DNA of 64,000 nucleotides from Rhizobium anhuiense (GCF_003985145.1 NZ_ML133530.1:1-64000), one strand, 5' to 3'. Counted from the stretch's first letter, positions 43,053 to 52,390 are shown. Numbers and translations: made by a program. Notes: a model not told the origin generated them from the letters alone.

Positions 43053-43700
43053 TCAGACTTCGTCTTCCGGCACGATCCAAGGCTCCGCGCGGGCCGCCTC
43101 TTCCCATTTTCGCCAGGCCGGATGCGCCTTCATGGTCTCCATATAGGCCAGCGTATCGTTTCGGCTGACGAGATCATAAATGTCGAAGCGGTTGACGACG
43201 GGCGCAAACATCGCATCCGCCCCGCTGAACGCACCAAAGAGAAACGGTCCGCCGGATTGCTGCAACAGGTCGCGCCAGATTGTCTCGATGCGGCTGATAT
43301 CGGCGTCGACACCATCCGGCAATGCGATCTTGGCCTTCGGCCGGCGGATATTCATCGGGCAGGCGTTGCGCAGCGCCCGAAAGCTCGAGAGCATTTCCAT
43401 CGAAACCGAACGGGCAAGCGCCCGCTCGGCCCGATCCCCAGGCAGAAGGCCGGCCTCCGGATAAAGCTCGGCGGCGTATTCGATGATCGCCAGCGATTCC
43501 CAGATCTTCAACGCGCCGTGCTTGAGAAGCGGCACTCGCCCGGTCGGCGAAACCGCCTTGATATGGGGATTGCCACCAGGATAATCGAAGGGGATCAGCA
43601 CTTCCTCGAAATCGATGCCGACGCCCGTCAGCGCCATCCAGGGCCGAAACGACCAGGAGGAATAGTTCTTGTTGGCGATATAGAGCGTCGGTTTGTCCAT
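43053..43700 (-). CDS. Glutathione S-transferase family protein
   Basis: 215 residues: an N-terminal thioredoxin-like domain with the catalytic Ser region N-Y-S-S-W-S-F-R-P-W, the cis-Pro motif G-R-V-P-L-L, and an all-helical C-terminal domain. Start ATG 43700 follows GGAGGAGGCCC. The gene is 13 bp after the 2H-phosphoesterase-like gene, so they form a pair. The substrate is unknown. Confidence 0.88.
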   Translation of the reverse strand: MDKPTLYIANKNYSSWSFRPWMALTGVGIDFEEVLIPFDYPGGNPHIKAVSPTGRVPLLKHGALKIWESLAIIEYAAELYPEAGLLPGDRAERALARSVSMEMLSSFRALRNACPMNIRRPKAKIALPDGVDADISRIETIWRDLLQQSGGPFLFGAFSGADAMFAPVVNRFDIYDLVSRNDTLAYMETMKAHPAWRKWEEAARAEPWIVPEDEV

Positions 43701-43713
43701 GGGCCTCCTCCGT

Positions 43714-44436
43714 TCAGGCTTCGAAATCAAAGATCAGCAATTCGTGGAAATGGTTCATGTCCTCGAACACGCAGAATGCCGGCGGGGTAAGCTCGAAAAC
43801 GGGAGCCTTGCGGCGGATATCCTCGGCCACGTCATCGAGCATCGCCTGCCAGCGCGGCAAGGCTTCGTCCTCAAGCCGTTCGACCGCATAGGCGAAGGTC
43901 ATGTGGAACTTATAATCCTCGTGGTTCGGCTGGCGATAGCCGAGAAGATCGGCCAGCGCGTTGCGCCAGGCACGCATGACCTTGCGGTCCGTCTCCGTCG
44001 CCCCGTCGACGAGCAGGCCCGACGGGCGAGCTTCGACGATCGCGACCCTGAAGGGGTCAGCCATCGAGAAACCTTCGAGCCTGGCCACCATCAACTCGGT
44101 CATGTCTTCGATGGGCGTATCGAGCGGCAGATCGCCCGGCCAGCAATCCTGCCGGCGCCGGGTTTCGATGACGCCTTCGAAAAGTGTCATGTGAAGACTT
44201 GATATCGGCGTGAAGAGGAACTGCGGAGCCTCGGGCATGGCCAGATATGTCTCGCGCGCCTCGATCAGCGCCATCTGCGTCTGCGAACCCTTCTCGATAT
44301 GGCAGACGATGGTGTTGCCGGCTTCCGGGAGAAAGCCGCCGATTTTGCGATAGCGGCTGCCGAGATGGGCGGGCGGGTTCGGATTGTGCGTCTTCGAATA
44401 AGAGAGAAGCTCGGGCGAAAATGTCGTGATGGTCAT
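43714..44436 (-). CDS. DUF1868 protein, 2H-phosphoesterase-like
   Basis: About 240 residues. Two H-x-T motifs, L-H-M-T-L-F near residue 84 and F-H-M-T-F-A near 181, match the paired catalytic HxT of the 2H phosphoesterase (2'-5' RNA ligase-like) fold, which DUF1868 proteins share. A nucleotide or RNA 2',3'-cyclic phosphate substrate is possible; nothing shows which. The start is uncertain: ATG 44436 begins M-T-I-T-T-F-S, with alternatives at 44466 (ATG) and 44487 (TTG). Confidence 0.75.
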   Translation of the reverse strand: MTITTFSPELLSYSKTHNPNPPAHLGSRYRKIGGFLPEAGNTIVCHIEKGSQTQMALIEARETYLAMPEAPQFLFTPISSLHMTLFEGVIETRRRQDCWPGDLPLDTPIEDMTELMVARLEGFSMADPFRVAIVEARPSGLLVDGATETDRKVMRAWRNALADLLGYRQPNHEDYKFHMTFAYAVERLEDEALPRWQAMLDDVAEDIRRKAPVFELTPPAFCVFEDMNHFHELLIFDFEA

Positions 44437-44514
44437 GGGCGAATCGGAGCTCTGGTTGGACTGCATCCGTCCATATGGCAGAACCAAGAATGTCAGATGA
44501 CGCTTACCGCCTCT

Positions 44515-44564
44515 AGAGCATGATGCCGAAAAGTGTGCGCGGTTTTCTCATGACATCACGCTCT
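44515..44564. repeat. Short mosaic palindrome (AGAGCATGATGCCG type)
   Basis: AGAGCATGATGCCGAAAAGT on the left, GGTTTTCTCATGACATCACGCTCT in two blocks on the right. It nearly matches 6490-6539. Confidence 0.7.
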
Positions 44565-44577
44565 CACAATATAATTT

Positions 44578-44628
44578 AGAACAGGATTCAGATTTCAGGC
44601 CGCCCCTGGCCTAAAATCATCCTGTTCT
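44578..44628. repeat. Second, unrelated palindrome (AGAACAGGAT type)
   Basis: AGAACAGGAT and ATCCTGTTCT outer arms enclose GATTTCAGGCC and GGCCTAAAATC inner arms around a 6-base loop, a near-complete 51-bp inverted repeat lying 14 bp from the preceding element and 30 bp beyond the mtgA stop. Confidence 0.75.
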
Positions 44629-44658
44629 GACGACAAGTTCTGATGTCAATCTCTGATG

Positions 44659-45375
44659 TCAATCATAGATGCACTTGATGTAATCGCCCGAACCTTGCGC
44701 ACGCCTCTCAATCACGCCGGCAAGCCGGCGAAGGCCGCGTCCGGGCTTGCCGGCATTACGGTCGATCGGGTTCGGCAGCGAGACGGCTAGCAGCGATGCC
44801 TGGCGCCGCGTCAGCTTCGAGGCCGGCACCTTGAAATGATGCTGGGCGGCCGCCTCGATGCCGTAGATGCCGGGACCCCATTCGGCGATATTGAGATAGA
44901 TTTCCATCAGCCGCCGTTTCGACAGGACGAAATCCGTGGCGACCGCGAGTGGAAGCTCCAGGGCCTTGCGCACGAAGGAGCGGCTGTTCCAGAGGAAGAG
45001 GTTTTTCGCCGTCTGCATCGGGATGGTGCTGCCGCCGCGCGTCGCCTGGCCTTTCAGCGTATCCTCGACCAGCATGCGCATTTCAGCCCAGTCGACGCCG
45101 CCGTGAAAGCAATATTGCCCATCCTCCGACATCATCACCGACTGCACCACGACCGGGGCGATGTCATCCAGCGACACCCATTGCCTGTCGTAACCGCGCA
45201 GCAGCAGAAGATCGCGCAGCATCAGCGTCGAGACGGGGTGAATGAAGGGCAGCAGATAGAAAAAGATCAGCGCGTAGGGAAGGATCAGAAAGACCAGGAC
45301 GGCAAGAACAATGCGTTTCAACACGCGCCGATCTCCGAACCGCCGATCTCCGAACCATTGCCGACGAACCGGCAT
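44659..45375 (-). CDS. mtgA: Monofunctional biosynthetic peptidoglycan transglycosylase
   Basis: 238 residues. One N-terminal membrane helix (about 19-45) anchors a GT51 domain with S-E-D-G-Q-Y-C-F-H-G-G-V-D (catalytic Glu) and R-G-G-S-T-I-P-M-Q-T-A-K-N-L. It polymerises lipid II glycan chains in the periplasm without a transpeptidase domain. ATG 45375 has AGAGGAC upstream; longer readings run into the ispA promoter side. It is divergent from ispA. Confidence 0.92.
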   Translation of the reverse strand: MPVRRQWFGDRRFGDRRVLKRIVLAVLVFLILPYALIFFYLLPFIHPVSTLMLRDLLLLRGYDRQWVSLDDIAPVVVQSVMMSEDGQYCFHGGVDWAEMRMLVEDTLKGQATRGGSTIPMQTAKNLFLWNSRSFVRKALELPLAVATDFVLSKRRLMEIYLNIAEWGPGIYGIEAAAQHHFKVPASKLTRRQASLLAVSLPNPIDRNAGKPGRGLRRLAGVIERRAQGSGDYIKCIYD

Positions 45376-45547
45376 GTCGACGCTGTCCTCTCTCTCCGGC
45401 GCTATATCCAATGTTCCCCAGTCCGATTTCGCTCCTCTCGTTCTCATAGCGCCTGTACAGAGCTTATGCCAGAGTGCGTGGTGAATCTTGCCGCTGTCAT
45501 CGACAATTCCGTTGCAAGCCCGGGGGCGCTCATGCCAAACAGCGCCC

Positions 45548-46462
45548 ATGGACGCGAACCGGGACACTTTCGAAACGAGGCTGAAGAACAACGCCCACGA
45601 GATCGAGGCGCTGCTCGACGCATTGCTTTCACCAAGCATCCTTTCCGATGAAATCGCCAGGCCCGAAAGGCTGCGCGATGCCATGCATTATGCCGTGCTG
45701 AACGGCGGCAAGCGGCTGCGCCCATTCCTGGTCGTCGAAAGCGCTGCCCTTCTCGGCGGCAACGCTGAGGCAGCACTTCGCGTCGGCGCGGCACTCGAAT
45801 GCGTCCACTGCTATTCCCTCGTCCATGACGACCTGCCGGCCATGGACGATGACGACCTGCGCCGCGGCAAACCAACGGTACACATTAAATTCGATGAAGC
45901 GACCGCGATCCTCGCCGGCGACAGCCTGCTGACCTACGCCTTCGATATCGTCGCCGCGCCGGAAACGGCGCTTCCCGATACCAGCAAGGCATCGCTGGTG
46001 CTGGCCCTTGCCCGCGCCGCCGGTCTTGGCGGCATGGCCGGCGGCCAGGCCCTCGATCTGGCAGCGGAAAAACAAGCCCCTGACGAGGCCGGCATCATCC
46101 GCCTGCAGGCGATGAAAACGGGCGCGTTGATCCGCTTCGCCTGCGAAGCCGGCGCCATCATCTCGGCAAGTGCGCCGGAAGACCGCCGCCGCCTGCGCGC
46201 CTTCGGCGAAAAGATCGGCCTTGCCTTCCAGCTGGCCGACGACATTCTTGACCTGACTTCGGACACCGAGACCATGGGCAAGGCGACCGGCAAGGACGCA
46301 GCCCGGGGCAAGGGAACGCTCGTCGCCCTGCGCGGTATGGAATGGGCCGAGCGCCAGCTCCACCAGCATGTCCGCGATGCCGAGGCGCTGCTTACCCCTT
46401 ACGGCGCCCGTGCCTCGACCCTTACCGCTGCGGCGCATTTCATCGCCGACCGGAAGAGCTAG
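45548..46462 (+). CDS. ispA: Polyprenyl (farnesyl) diphosphate synthase
   Basis: 304 residues. The first Asp-rich motif is D-D-L-P-A-M-D-D-D-D-L-R-R-G and the second is D-D-I-L-D; G-G-K-R-L-R-P is also present. This fits IspA-type farnesyl diphosphate synthases, which condense IPP with DMAPP/GPP; a geranylgeranyl product cannot be excluded. The start at ATG 45548 gives the usual length. The isoprenoid gene ispG lies about 1.2 kb away. Confidence 0.9.
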   Translation: MDANRDTFETRLKNNAHEIEALLDALLSPSILSDEIARPERLRDAMHYAVLNGGKRLRPFLVVESAALLGGNAEAALRVGAALECVHCYSLVHDDLPAMDDDDLRRGKPTVHIKFDEATAILAGDSLLTYAFDIVAAPETALPDTSKASLVLALARAAGLGGMAGGQALDLAAEKQAPDEAGIIRLQAMKTGALIRFACEAGAIISASAPEDRRRLRAFGEKIGLAFQLADDILDLTSDTETMGKATGKDAARGKGTLVALRGMEWAERQLHQHVRDAEALLTPYGARASTLTAAAHFIADRKS

Positions 46463-46585
46463 AGCAATTCCAGGAAAAGTGCGAAGCGGTTTTCCCAGGC
46501 AAAGCGCGAAGCGTTTTTACCGGGAATTACGTAAAACAAAGGAATAGAGTGGTTCTGCGCTTCCGTTAAAAGCTGAACCGCTCTA
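46461..46585 (+). repeat. Mosaic palindromic element, AGAGCAATTCC type
   Basis: It begins AGAGCAATTCC over the ispA stop codon and ends GAACCGCTCTA. Internal blocks GCGAAGCGGTTTT and GCGAAGCGTTTTTACC resemble the GCGGTTTT cores of the other elements. It fills the gap to hisC. Confidence 0.6.
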
Positions 46586-46597
46586 TCCCTTTCCAGG

Positions 46598-47659
46598 TCA
46601 GGCTGCCAATATTTCCGTGAGAGCCGAAACCAGGCGGGCACATTCCTCGTCCGTGCCGATGCTGATCCGCAGGAAGTCCGAAATACGCGGCTTGGCAAAA
46701 AGCCGGACGAGAATGTTCCGCTCGCGCAGGGCGGTGAGAAGCGCTGCACCCGACTGACTTTGGTGCCTTGCGAAAACGAAATTCGCCTGGGACGGCAAGA
46801 CCTCGAAATCCAGCGCTTGGAGTTCGGAGACGAGGTTTTCCCGGCTGGCGATAAGCTTCCTCCGGCATGTCTCGAACCACGCCTCGTCCTTGATCGCCGC
46901 CGTCGCGGCGACCTGCGCCAGGCGATCGAGCGGATAGGAATTGAAACTGTCCTTGACGCGCACCAGCGCCTCGATCAGTTCCCGCTGCCCCAGCGCGAAG
47001 CCGACGCGCAGGCCTGCGAACGAGCGGGATTTCGACAGGGTCTGAATGACAAGCAGATTGGGATATTTTGAAATGAGCGGGACGGCGCTTTCGCCGCCGA
47101 AATCGACATAGGCCTCGTCGATGACGACGACCGCATCCGGGTGAGCGGCGACAAGCGCCTCTATGTCGGCACGCGGCAGGCCGATCCCGGTCGGTGCATT
47201 CGGATTGGGGATGATGATCGCGCCGCACGGCCTGTCGTAATCCGCCAGTCGGATCTGGAACCCGTGATCGACAGGCACTTCGATCGCTTCGACATCGTAT
47301 AGCAGGCTATATGTCGGGTAGAAGCTATAGGTCACATCGGGATAGAGAAGCGGCCGTTCGTGTTTCAACAGCGCCTGAAACGCGAGGGCGAGGACCTCGT
47401 CGGAGCCGTTGCCAACGAATACTTCTTCCGCCATCAGGCCGAAACGGGCGGCGATCGTCTCGCGCAATTCCGTCGCCGCGGGATCGGGATAGAGCCGCAG
47501 ACGATCGTCCGTCGCTTGCCGGATTGCCTCGAGTGCCTTCGGAGACGGCCCGTAGGGATTCTCGTTGGTGTTGAGCTTGACCAAGCCGGCGATACGCGGC
47601 TGCTCTCCGGCGACATAGGGCCGAAGCTTGCTGACGATATCAGACCAATACCGGCTCAT
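46598..47659 (-). CDS. hisC: Histidinol-phosphate aminotransferase
   Basis: 353 residues, PLP fold type I. Signatures are N-T-N-E-N-P-Y-G-P-S-P near residue 30, N-P-N-A-P-T-G and the PLP Lys in T-L-S-K-S-R-S-F-A-G-L-R-V-G. HisC converts imidazole-acetol phosphate to histidinol phosphate; related enzymes may also use aromatic keto acids. It sits 16 bp downstream of ispG, an unusual partner. No good ribosome binding site is seen at ATG 47659, so coupling to ispG is likely. Confidence 0.88.
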   Translation of the reverse strand: MSRYWSDIVSKLRPYVAGEQPRIAGLVKLNTNENPYGPSPKALEAIRQATDDRLRLYPDPAATELRETIAARFGLMAEEVFVGNGSDEVLALAFQALLKHERPLLYPDVTYSFYPTYSLLYDVEAIEVPVDHGFQIRLADYDRPCGAIIIPNPNAPTGIGLPRADIEALVAAHPDAVVVIDEAYVDFGGESAVPLISKYPNLLVIQTLSKSRSFAGLRVGFALGQRELIEALVRVKDSFNSYPLDRLAQVAATAAIKDEAWFETCRRKLIASRENLVSELQALDFEVLPSQANFVFARHQSQSGAALLTALRERNILVRLFAKPRISDFLRISIGTDEECARLVSALTEILAA

Positions 47660-47675
47660 TCGAACTCGAAGGCGT

Positions 47676-48926
47676 TCATTCCGCCGCCGTCCGCTGGCCG
47701 AAACGCTTCTCGATATAATCGACGACAAGCGCCTCGAAGTCGGCGGCGATATTGGGGCCGCGCAGCGTCAGCGCCTTACGGCCATCGATGAAAACAGGGG
47801 CGGCCGGCGTCTCGCCGGTGCCGGGAAGCGAAATGCCGATATCGGCATGCTTGCTTTCACCCGGCCCGTTGACGATGCAGCCCATGACGGCGACGTTCAG
47901 CGCCTCGACTCCGGGATACTTTTCGCGCCAGACCGGCATGTTCTTGCGAATGTCGTTCTGGATGTTCTGGGCAAGCTCCTGGAACACCGTCGAGGTCGTG
48001 CGTCCGCAGCCCGGACAGGCGGCAACGACCGGTATGAACTGGCGGAAGCCCATGACCTGCAGGATCTCCTGCGCCACCTGGACTTCGCGGGTGCGGTCGC
48101 CATTCGGCTCGGGCGTCAGCGACACGCGGATCGTATCGCCGATGCCATGCTGCAACACGAAGCCCATGGCCGCCGACGAGGCGACGATGCCCTTGGTGCC
48201 CATGCCGGCTTCGGTCAGACCGAGATGCAGCGCGTGATTGGAGCGTTCGGCGAGCATCGAATTGACGGCGATCAGATCCTGCACCTGGCTGACCTTGGCC
48301 GACAGGATGATGCGGTTGCGCGGCAGGCCGATCTCCTCGGCAAGGGCTGCCGAAAGCAGCGCCGACTGCACGATCGCCTCACGCGTCACCTGCCGGGCCG
48401 AAAGCGGCGAACCGGCCGCGGCATTCTGGTCCATCAGCGCCGTCAGCAGATCCTGGTCGAGCGAACCCCAGTTGACGCCGATACGCACCGGCTTGTCATG
48501 GCGGATCGCCATCTCGATGATCTCGGCGAACTGCTTGTCCTTCTTGTCCTTGAAGCCGACATTGCCGGGGTTGATGCGGTATTTCGCCAGCGCCGCGGCA
48601 CAATCGGGATGATCGGCGAGCAGCTTGTGGCCGATATAGTGGAAGTCGCCGATCAATGGCACGTCCATGCCGAGCCGCAGCAGCCGCTCGCGGATCTTCG
48701 GCACGGCAGCCGCACTCTCGTCACGGTCGACGGTGATACGCACAAGCTCCGAGCCAGCCCGGAACAGGGCGGCGACCTGCGCGACGGTCGAGTCGATATC
48801 GGCGGTATCGGTATTCGTCATGGATTGCACGACGACCGGCGCCCCGCCGCCGACGATGACGCCGCCGACATCGACGGCAACGGAAGCGCGGCGCGGTTTC
48901 GGATCAAAATCGGCGGCTGACAACAT
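47676..48926 (-). CDS. ispG: 4-hydroxy-3-methylbut-2-enyl diphosphate synthase
   Basis: 416 residues. The [4Fe-4S] ligands lie in C-P-G-C-G and the later G-C-I-V-N-G-P-G-E; Q-S-M-T-N-T is near residue 35. IspG (GcpE) performs the penultimate MEP-pathway step and needs reduced ferredoxin or flavodoxin; fdxA is encoded about 14 kb away. ATG 48926 begins M-L-S-A-A-D-F-D-P-K-P; codons before it lie in the repeat element. Confidence 0.94.
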   Translation of the reverse strand: MLSAADFDPKPRRASVAVDVGGVIVGGGAPVVVQSMTNTDTADIDSTVAQVAALFRAGSELVRITVDRDESAAAVPKIRERLLRLGMDVPLIGDFHYIGHKLLADHPDCAAALAKYRINPGNVGFKDKKDKQFAEIIEMAIRHDKPVRIGVNWGSLDQDLLTALMDQNAAAGSPLSARQVTREAIVQSALLSAALAEEIGLPRNRIILSAKVSQVQDLIAVNSMLAERSNHALHLGLTEAGMGTKGIVASSAAMGFVLQHGIGDTIRVSLTPEPNGDRTREVQVAQEILQVMGFRQFIPVVAACPGCGRTTSTVFQELAQNIQNDIRKNMPVWREKYPGVEALNVAVMGCIVNGPGESKHADIGISLPGTGETPAAPVFIDGRKALTLRGPNIAADFEALVVDYIEKRFGQRTAAE

Positions 48927-48944
48927 GAAGAGTTCTTGCACCCC

Positions 48945-49050
48945 TAAAGCATGTCGCGCAAAAGTATGCAGCGGTTTTGCGATCACGACATGCGCAAAAT
49001 AAAGACCTAAAGCGCGAGAAGCAAATCTGAAAGATTGCGACGCGCTTTAG
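48945..49050 (+). repeat. RIME-like ~108-bp mosaic palindromic element, copy 3
   Basis: TAAAGCATGTCGCGCAAAAG ... CGACATGCGC, then CTAAAGCGCGAGAAGC ... GCGACGCGCTTTAG: two palindromes joined by AAAATAAAGAC. It is the clearest of the three full copies (others at 5107-5216 and 31213-31317). It lies between ispG and the MFS gene. Confidence 0.75.
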
Positions 49051-49125
49051 AAACAGCGCCTTTCAGGTGGATCATGACCGCTTTCTTGTCAACCGCCCCC
49101 GATATCACTTTTGGTTGGAGGCGGT

Positions 49126-50316
49126 TCAGTGGCCGCCTCCGGAGGTCCCATCGGCATAATGGGCCAGTTTGGAAAACAGGAGGACGACGAGCAGCAGCAC
49201 CGGCAGCGCCATGAAGACCGCAGCGAAGCCGACATGCTCGGCGACGAAGCCGATCAAGGACGGTGCGACCAGCATGCCGGAGTAGCCCATGGTCGTGACG
49301 ACCGAGATGCCGATGCCGGGCTTGAGGCCGGGAATATTGCCCGCCGCCGAGAAAGCGATCGGCACCATGTTGGAAATCCCGATCCCGCAAAAGGCAAAAC
49401 CCAGGATAGCGATCTCGGCATTGGGGGCCAAGCCTGCAAGCAGCATGCCGACGATCGCAAACAGCGTGCAGATGCGCAGCGTCTTGACGCCGCCCAGACG
49501 GTCGCGCACCAGATCGCCGGCAAAGCGCATGATCGCCATGGTCGCCGAAAAGGCTGCGAAACCAAGACCGGAAAGTGCCACGGATGCATCCATTTCCTGC
49601 CGGAGATAGAGCGCGCCCCAGTCGAGAACCGCACCTTCCGGCACCATGCTGAACAGCGCCATCAATCCGAGCAGCCACGGCAGCGGCACCATCGGCAGCT
49701 TCGTCTTTTCCTTCTTGGTGTCGGGATGCGGCGGGTCCGCAAGGATCATCGGCCATGCCAGAGCAAGGAAGATTGCCGCCAGCACCGTCGCCAGTTCCGC
49801 ATGACCGAGAATACCGAGCTTGGAAATCACGATGCCGCCGAGACCTGAGCCGATCAGTCCACCAAGACTCCAGAACGCATGGCAGGACGACATGATGGCG
49901 CGGCGCATGGATTTCTCGACCGACACCGCATTGGCATTCATCGCCACATCCATTGCGCCAATGAAGCCGCCGAACAGGAAGAGCGAGATGGCCCCGGTGA
50001 TCACATTTGGCGCGAGCGTCAATGCCAGCAGCAACGGCAGCACGCAGACAGCCGTCACCTGAACGACGATACGCGAGCCGTGCTTGGCAATCTGCGCACC
50101 GGCAATCGGCATCATGACCAGCGAGCCGACGCCGAAGACGAGGATCATCAGCCCAAGCTCGAACTTGCTCAGCGCCAGACGCTCGGCAAAGTCCGGAATC
50201 TTCGGCGCCCAGCAGCCGACGACGAAGCCATTCATGAGAAAGAGCAGGGAAACCGCCGCCCTGCTTCTGGTAACGAAGCCGCTCCGGACCCCCGGCGCAC
50301 TTACATGACTGTCCAT
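49126..50316 (-). CDS. MFS transporter
   Basis: 396 residues with about 12 membrane segments and an N-terminal start L-L-F-L-M-N-G-F-V-V-G-C-W-A-P-K-I-P, as in the sugar/FucP-like or YbjJ-like MFS groups. ATG 50316 follows AGGAAAG by 9 bases. It lies 65 bp downstream of a DeoR regulator on the same strand, suggesting a carbohydrate-type substrate. The exact substrate is unknown. Confidence 0.82.
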   Translation of the reverse strand: MDSHVSAPGVRSGFVTRSRAAVSLLFLMNGFVVGCWAPKIPDFAERLALSKFELGLMILVFGVGSLVMMPIAGAQIAKHGSRIVVQVTAVCVLPLLLALTLAPNVITGAISLFLFGGFIGAMDVAMNANAVSVEKSMRRAIMSSCHAFWSLGGLIGSGLGGIVISKLGILGHAELATVLAAIFLALAWPMILADPPHPDTKKEKTKLPMVPLPWLLGLMALFSMVPEGAVLDWGALYLRQEMDASVALSGLGFAAFSATMAIMRFAGDLVRDRLGGVKTLRICTLFAIVGMLLAGLAPNAEIAILGFAFCGIGISNMVPIAFSAAGNIPGLKPGIGISVVTTMGYSGMLVAPSLIGFVAEHVGFAAVFMALPVLLLVVLLFSKLAHYADGTSGGGH

Positions 50317-50381
50317 TTCTCGGTCTTTCCTCATTGCCGGGCTTGCAAGCGCCCGATTTCCCTAAACTCTGTGACGTCGCC

Positions 50382-51158
50382 TCAGTTCGTTTTCTCGGCG
50401 ATAACAGTCCTGCATCCGCGCTCGCGGTAGCGGCCGAGAATTGCCGGATCGGCATCGTGTTCGACCACCAGACATTCGCAATGGGCAACCGGCAGGACAC
50501 TATGGGGGGCGGCAGTGCCGAATTTCTCCGAGGTTGCAGCCACCAGCACCCTTTTGCTCCTCGACGTCGCAAACCGCTTGAACTCCGCATCCTCGAAACC
50601 GAACACCGTGATGCCGGCCTCAAGGTCGACGCCGCAGGCGCCGAGAATGCAGAGGTCGGGCGAAATCTGCTCCATATCGCGCAGGGCCTTGGCGCCGAGC
50701 GCACCGCCCGTCTGCCGATCGACCATCCCGCCGATCAGGATGACGTTGATGGCAGGCTTGTCGATCAGCGCTGCGGCAATCGCCGGCGCATTCGTCGCAG
50801 CCGTCAGCGCAAGATCGGCCGGCAATGCATGGGCAATCGCCAGATTGGTGCTGCCGGCATCGAAGAACACGGTCGAACCGGCGGCGATCTGCTGTGCCGC
50901 AGCGCGCGCCAGCGCCTGTTTCCGGTCGGCGGCAAAGCCGATGCGCTGCGTCAGGCTTCCATGCGCCGGCGAGACCGGCAATGCGCCGCCATAGACCCGC
51001 TCGCAGAGCCCCGCGGCCGCCATCTCGCGCAGATCGCGCCGCACCGTATCCTCGGAGACGCCGAATTCGAGCGCAAGTTCCGCCGCCAGCACGCGGCCAT
51101 TCATCCGCAACCTCTCGGAAATCACCCCTTGACGCTCGCGTAATAGAAAATCCTGCAT
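50382..51158 (-). CDS. DeoR-family transcriptional regulator
   Basis: 258 residues: an N-terminal helix-turn-helix (V-S-E-D-T-V-R-R-D-L) followed by a DeoR-C sugar-phosphate-binding domain with D-A-G-S-T-N near residue 95. Such repressors respond to phosphorylated sugars. ATG 51158 has TAGGAAC 4 bases upstream. It likely controls the downstream MFS gene and perhaps the divergent EamA gene. Confidence 0.88.
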   Translation of the reverse strand: MQDFLLRERQGVISERLRMNGRVLAAELALEFGVSEDTVRRDLREMAAAGLCERVYGGALPVSPAHGSLTQRIGFAADRKQALARAAAQQIAAGSTVFFDAGSTNLAIAHALPADLALTAATNAPAIAAALIDKPAINVILIGGMVDRQTGGALGAKALRDMEQISPDLCILGACGVDLEAGITVFGFEDAEFKRFATSRSKRVLVAATSEKFGTAAPHSVLPVAHCECLVVEHDADPAILGRYRERGCRTVIAEKTN

Positions 51159-51368
51159 GTTCCTACCGGATCGACATCTTACAAATCCAGAACGTGCATA
51201 AACACTTATGATCGTGCAGGCAATACGCATTGCTACACGTTTTCTGACGTTTTGAAACAAAGTCACTACCAGAGCGAAATATGTCCTATTGACCGGTCTA
51301 AGAGGCAGGAATATCGATTCATCATTCCCGATTCCCTCCGGCATATCCGCCATTTGGTGCGTCTTCCT

Positions 51369-52238
51369 GTGAAAAACTCCGTCAGCCTGGGCATCCTGCT
51401 CACGACGGTCGCCTATATGGCGTTTACCTTCCATGACGCGATCATCAAGATCCTGACTTCAAGCATTCCCGTCTGGCAGATCCTGTTTTTCCGCAGCCTC
51501 ACGATCTTCCTCGGTTGTCTCGCCTATGGTCGCGGCAAACTCGTTCGCCAAACGATCACATCGCCGATCGTCAAGCCGATGATCGCCCGCAGCATCCTTC
51601 TTCTTTGTGCCTGGCTTTCCTATTATTCCGCGGCAAGCCGCCTGCAGCTTGCCGAAGTGACGACGCTTTATTACGCCGCACCTGTCGTCGGTACCCTGCT
51701 CGCATGGGTCATCCTGAAGGAAGAGGTCACGCCGGCGCGCTGGCTGGCCGTCGGCGTCGGTTTCGTCGGTGTCTTGATCGCCTGCAATCCGGTCGGCCTC
51801 ACCATTTCCTGGCCGGTCTATCTTGCGCTGCAGGCGGCCGTCCTCTGGGCATCCGCCATGGTGCTGCTGCGCAAGACCTCGCTGCACGAAAAGACCATCG
51901 TGCAGCTCACCGTTTCCAACGTCTTTTTTCTTGCCCTGACCGGCCTTGCCGTTCTCTACACCTGGCAGACCCCCGATATGACGCAGCTCGCGCTGCTCAT
52001 TGCCACAGGCATCGTTGCCGGCTGCGCCCAATTCGCCCTTTTCGAAGGCATGCGCCAGGCGCCCGTCTCCGTGCTTGCACCATTCGAATACAGCTCTCTC
52101 GTCTGGGCCTTCCTCCTGGGCTATCTGATCTGGGCCGACATCCCAACGCACAATGTGGTCGTCGGCGCGGCCCTGATCCTCAGCGCCGGATTGATCATCA
52201 TCGTCAGCGAAAGGCTGCGCCGCCGGGCCGGAGCATGA
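51369..52238 (+). CDS. EamA/DMT-family transporter
   Basis: About 289 residues with ten membrane segments in two EamA repeats (A-E-V-T-T-L-Y-Y-A-A-P and A-P-V-S-V-L-A-P-F-E-Y-S-S-L mark the repeat ends). It is a drug/metabolite-type exporter of unknown substrate in the inner membrane. The start is uncertain: GTG 51369 gives a natural N-terminus; GTG 51357 or an ATG at 51252 are alternatives without strong ribosome binding sites. Confidence 0.82.
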   Translation: MKNSVSLGILLTTVAYMAFTFHDAIIKILTSSIPVWQILFFRSLTIFLGCLAYGRGKLVRQTITSPIVKPMIARSILLLCAWLSYYSAASRLQLAEVTTLYYAAPVVGTLLAWVILKEEVTPARWLAVGVGFVGVLIACNPVGLTISWPVYLALQAAVLWASAMVLLRKTSLHEKTIVQLTVSNVFFLALTGLAVLYTWQTPDMTQLALLIATGIVAGCAQFALFEGMRQAPVSVLAPFEYSSLVWAFLLGYLIWADIPTHNVVVGAALILSAGLIIIVSERLRRRAGA

Positions 52239-52390
52239 TGCCTGTTTCTGCAGGATTCATGGTTGGAACGGCCGCTTGAGAAAATTATTTGCAGTTGCTG
52301 CTTTTATTCGCAGTTTTCTACGCTTCCGGCGCCATAATTTTCTGCAAAGTATCCCCATCCGATGACAACCTCCCAAGGATGGATAAAACA

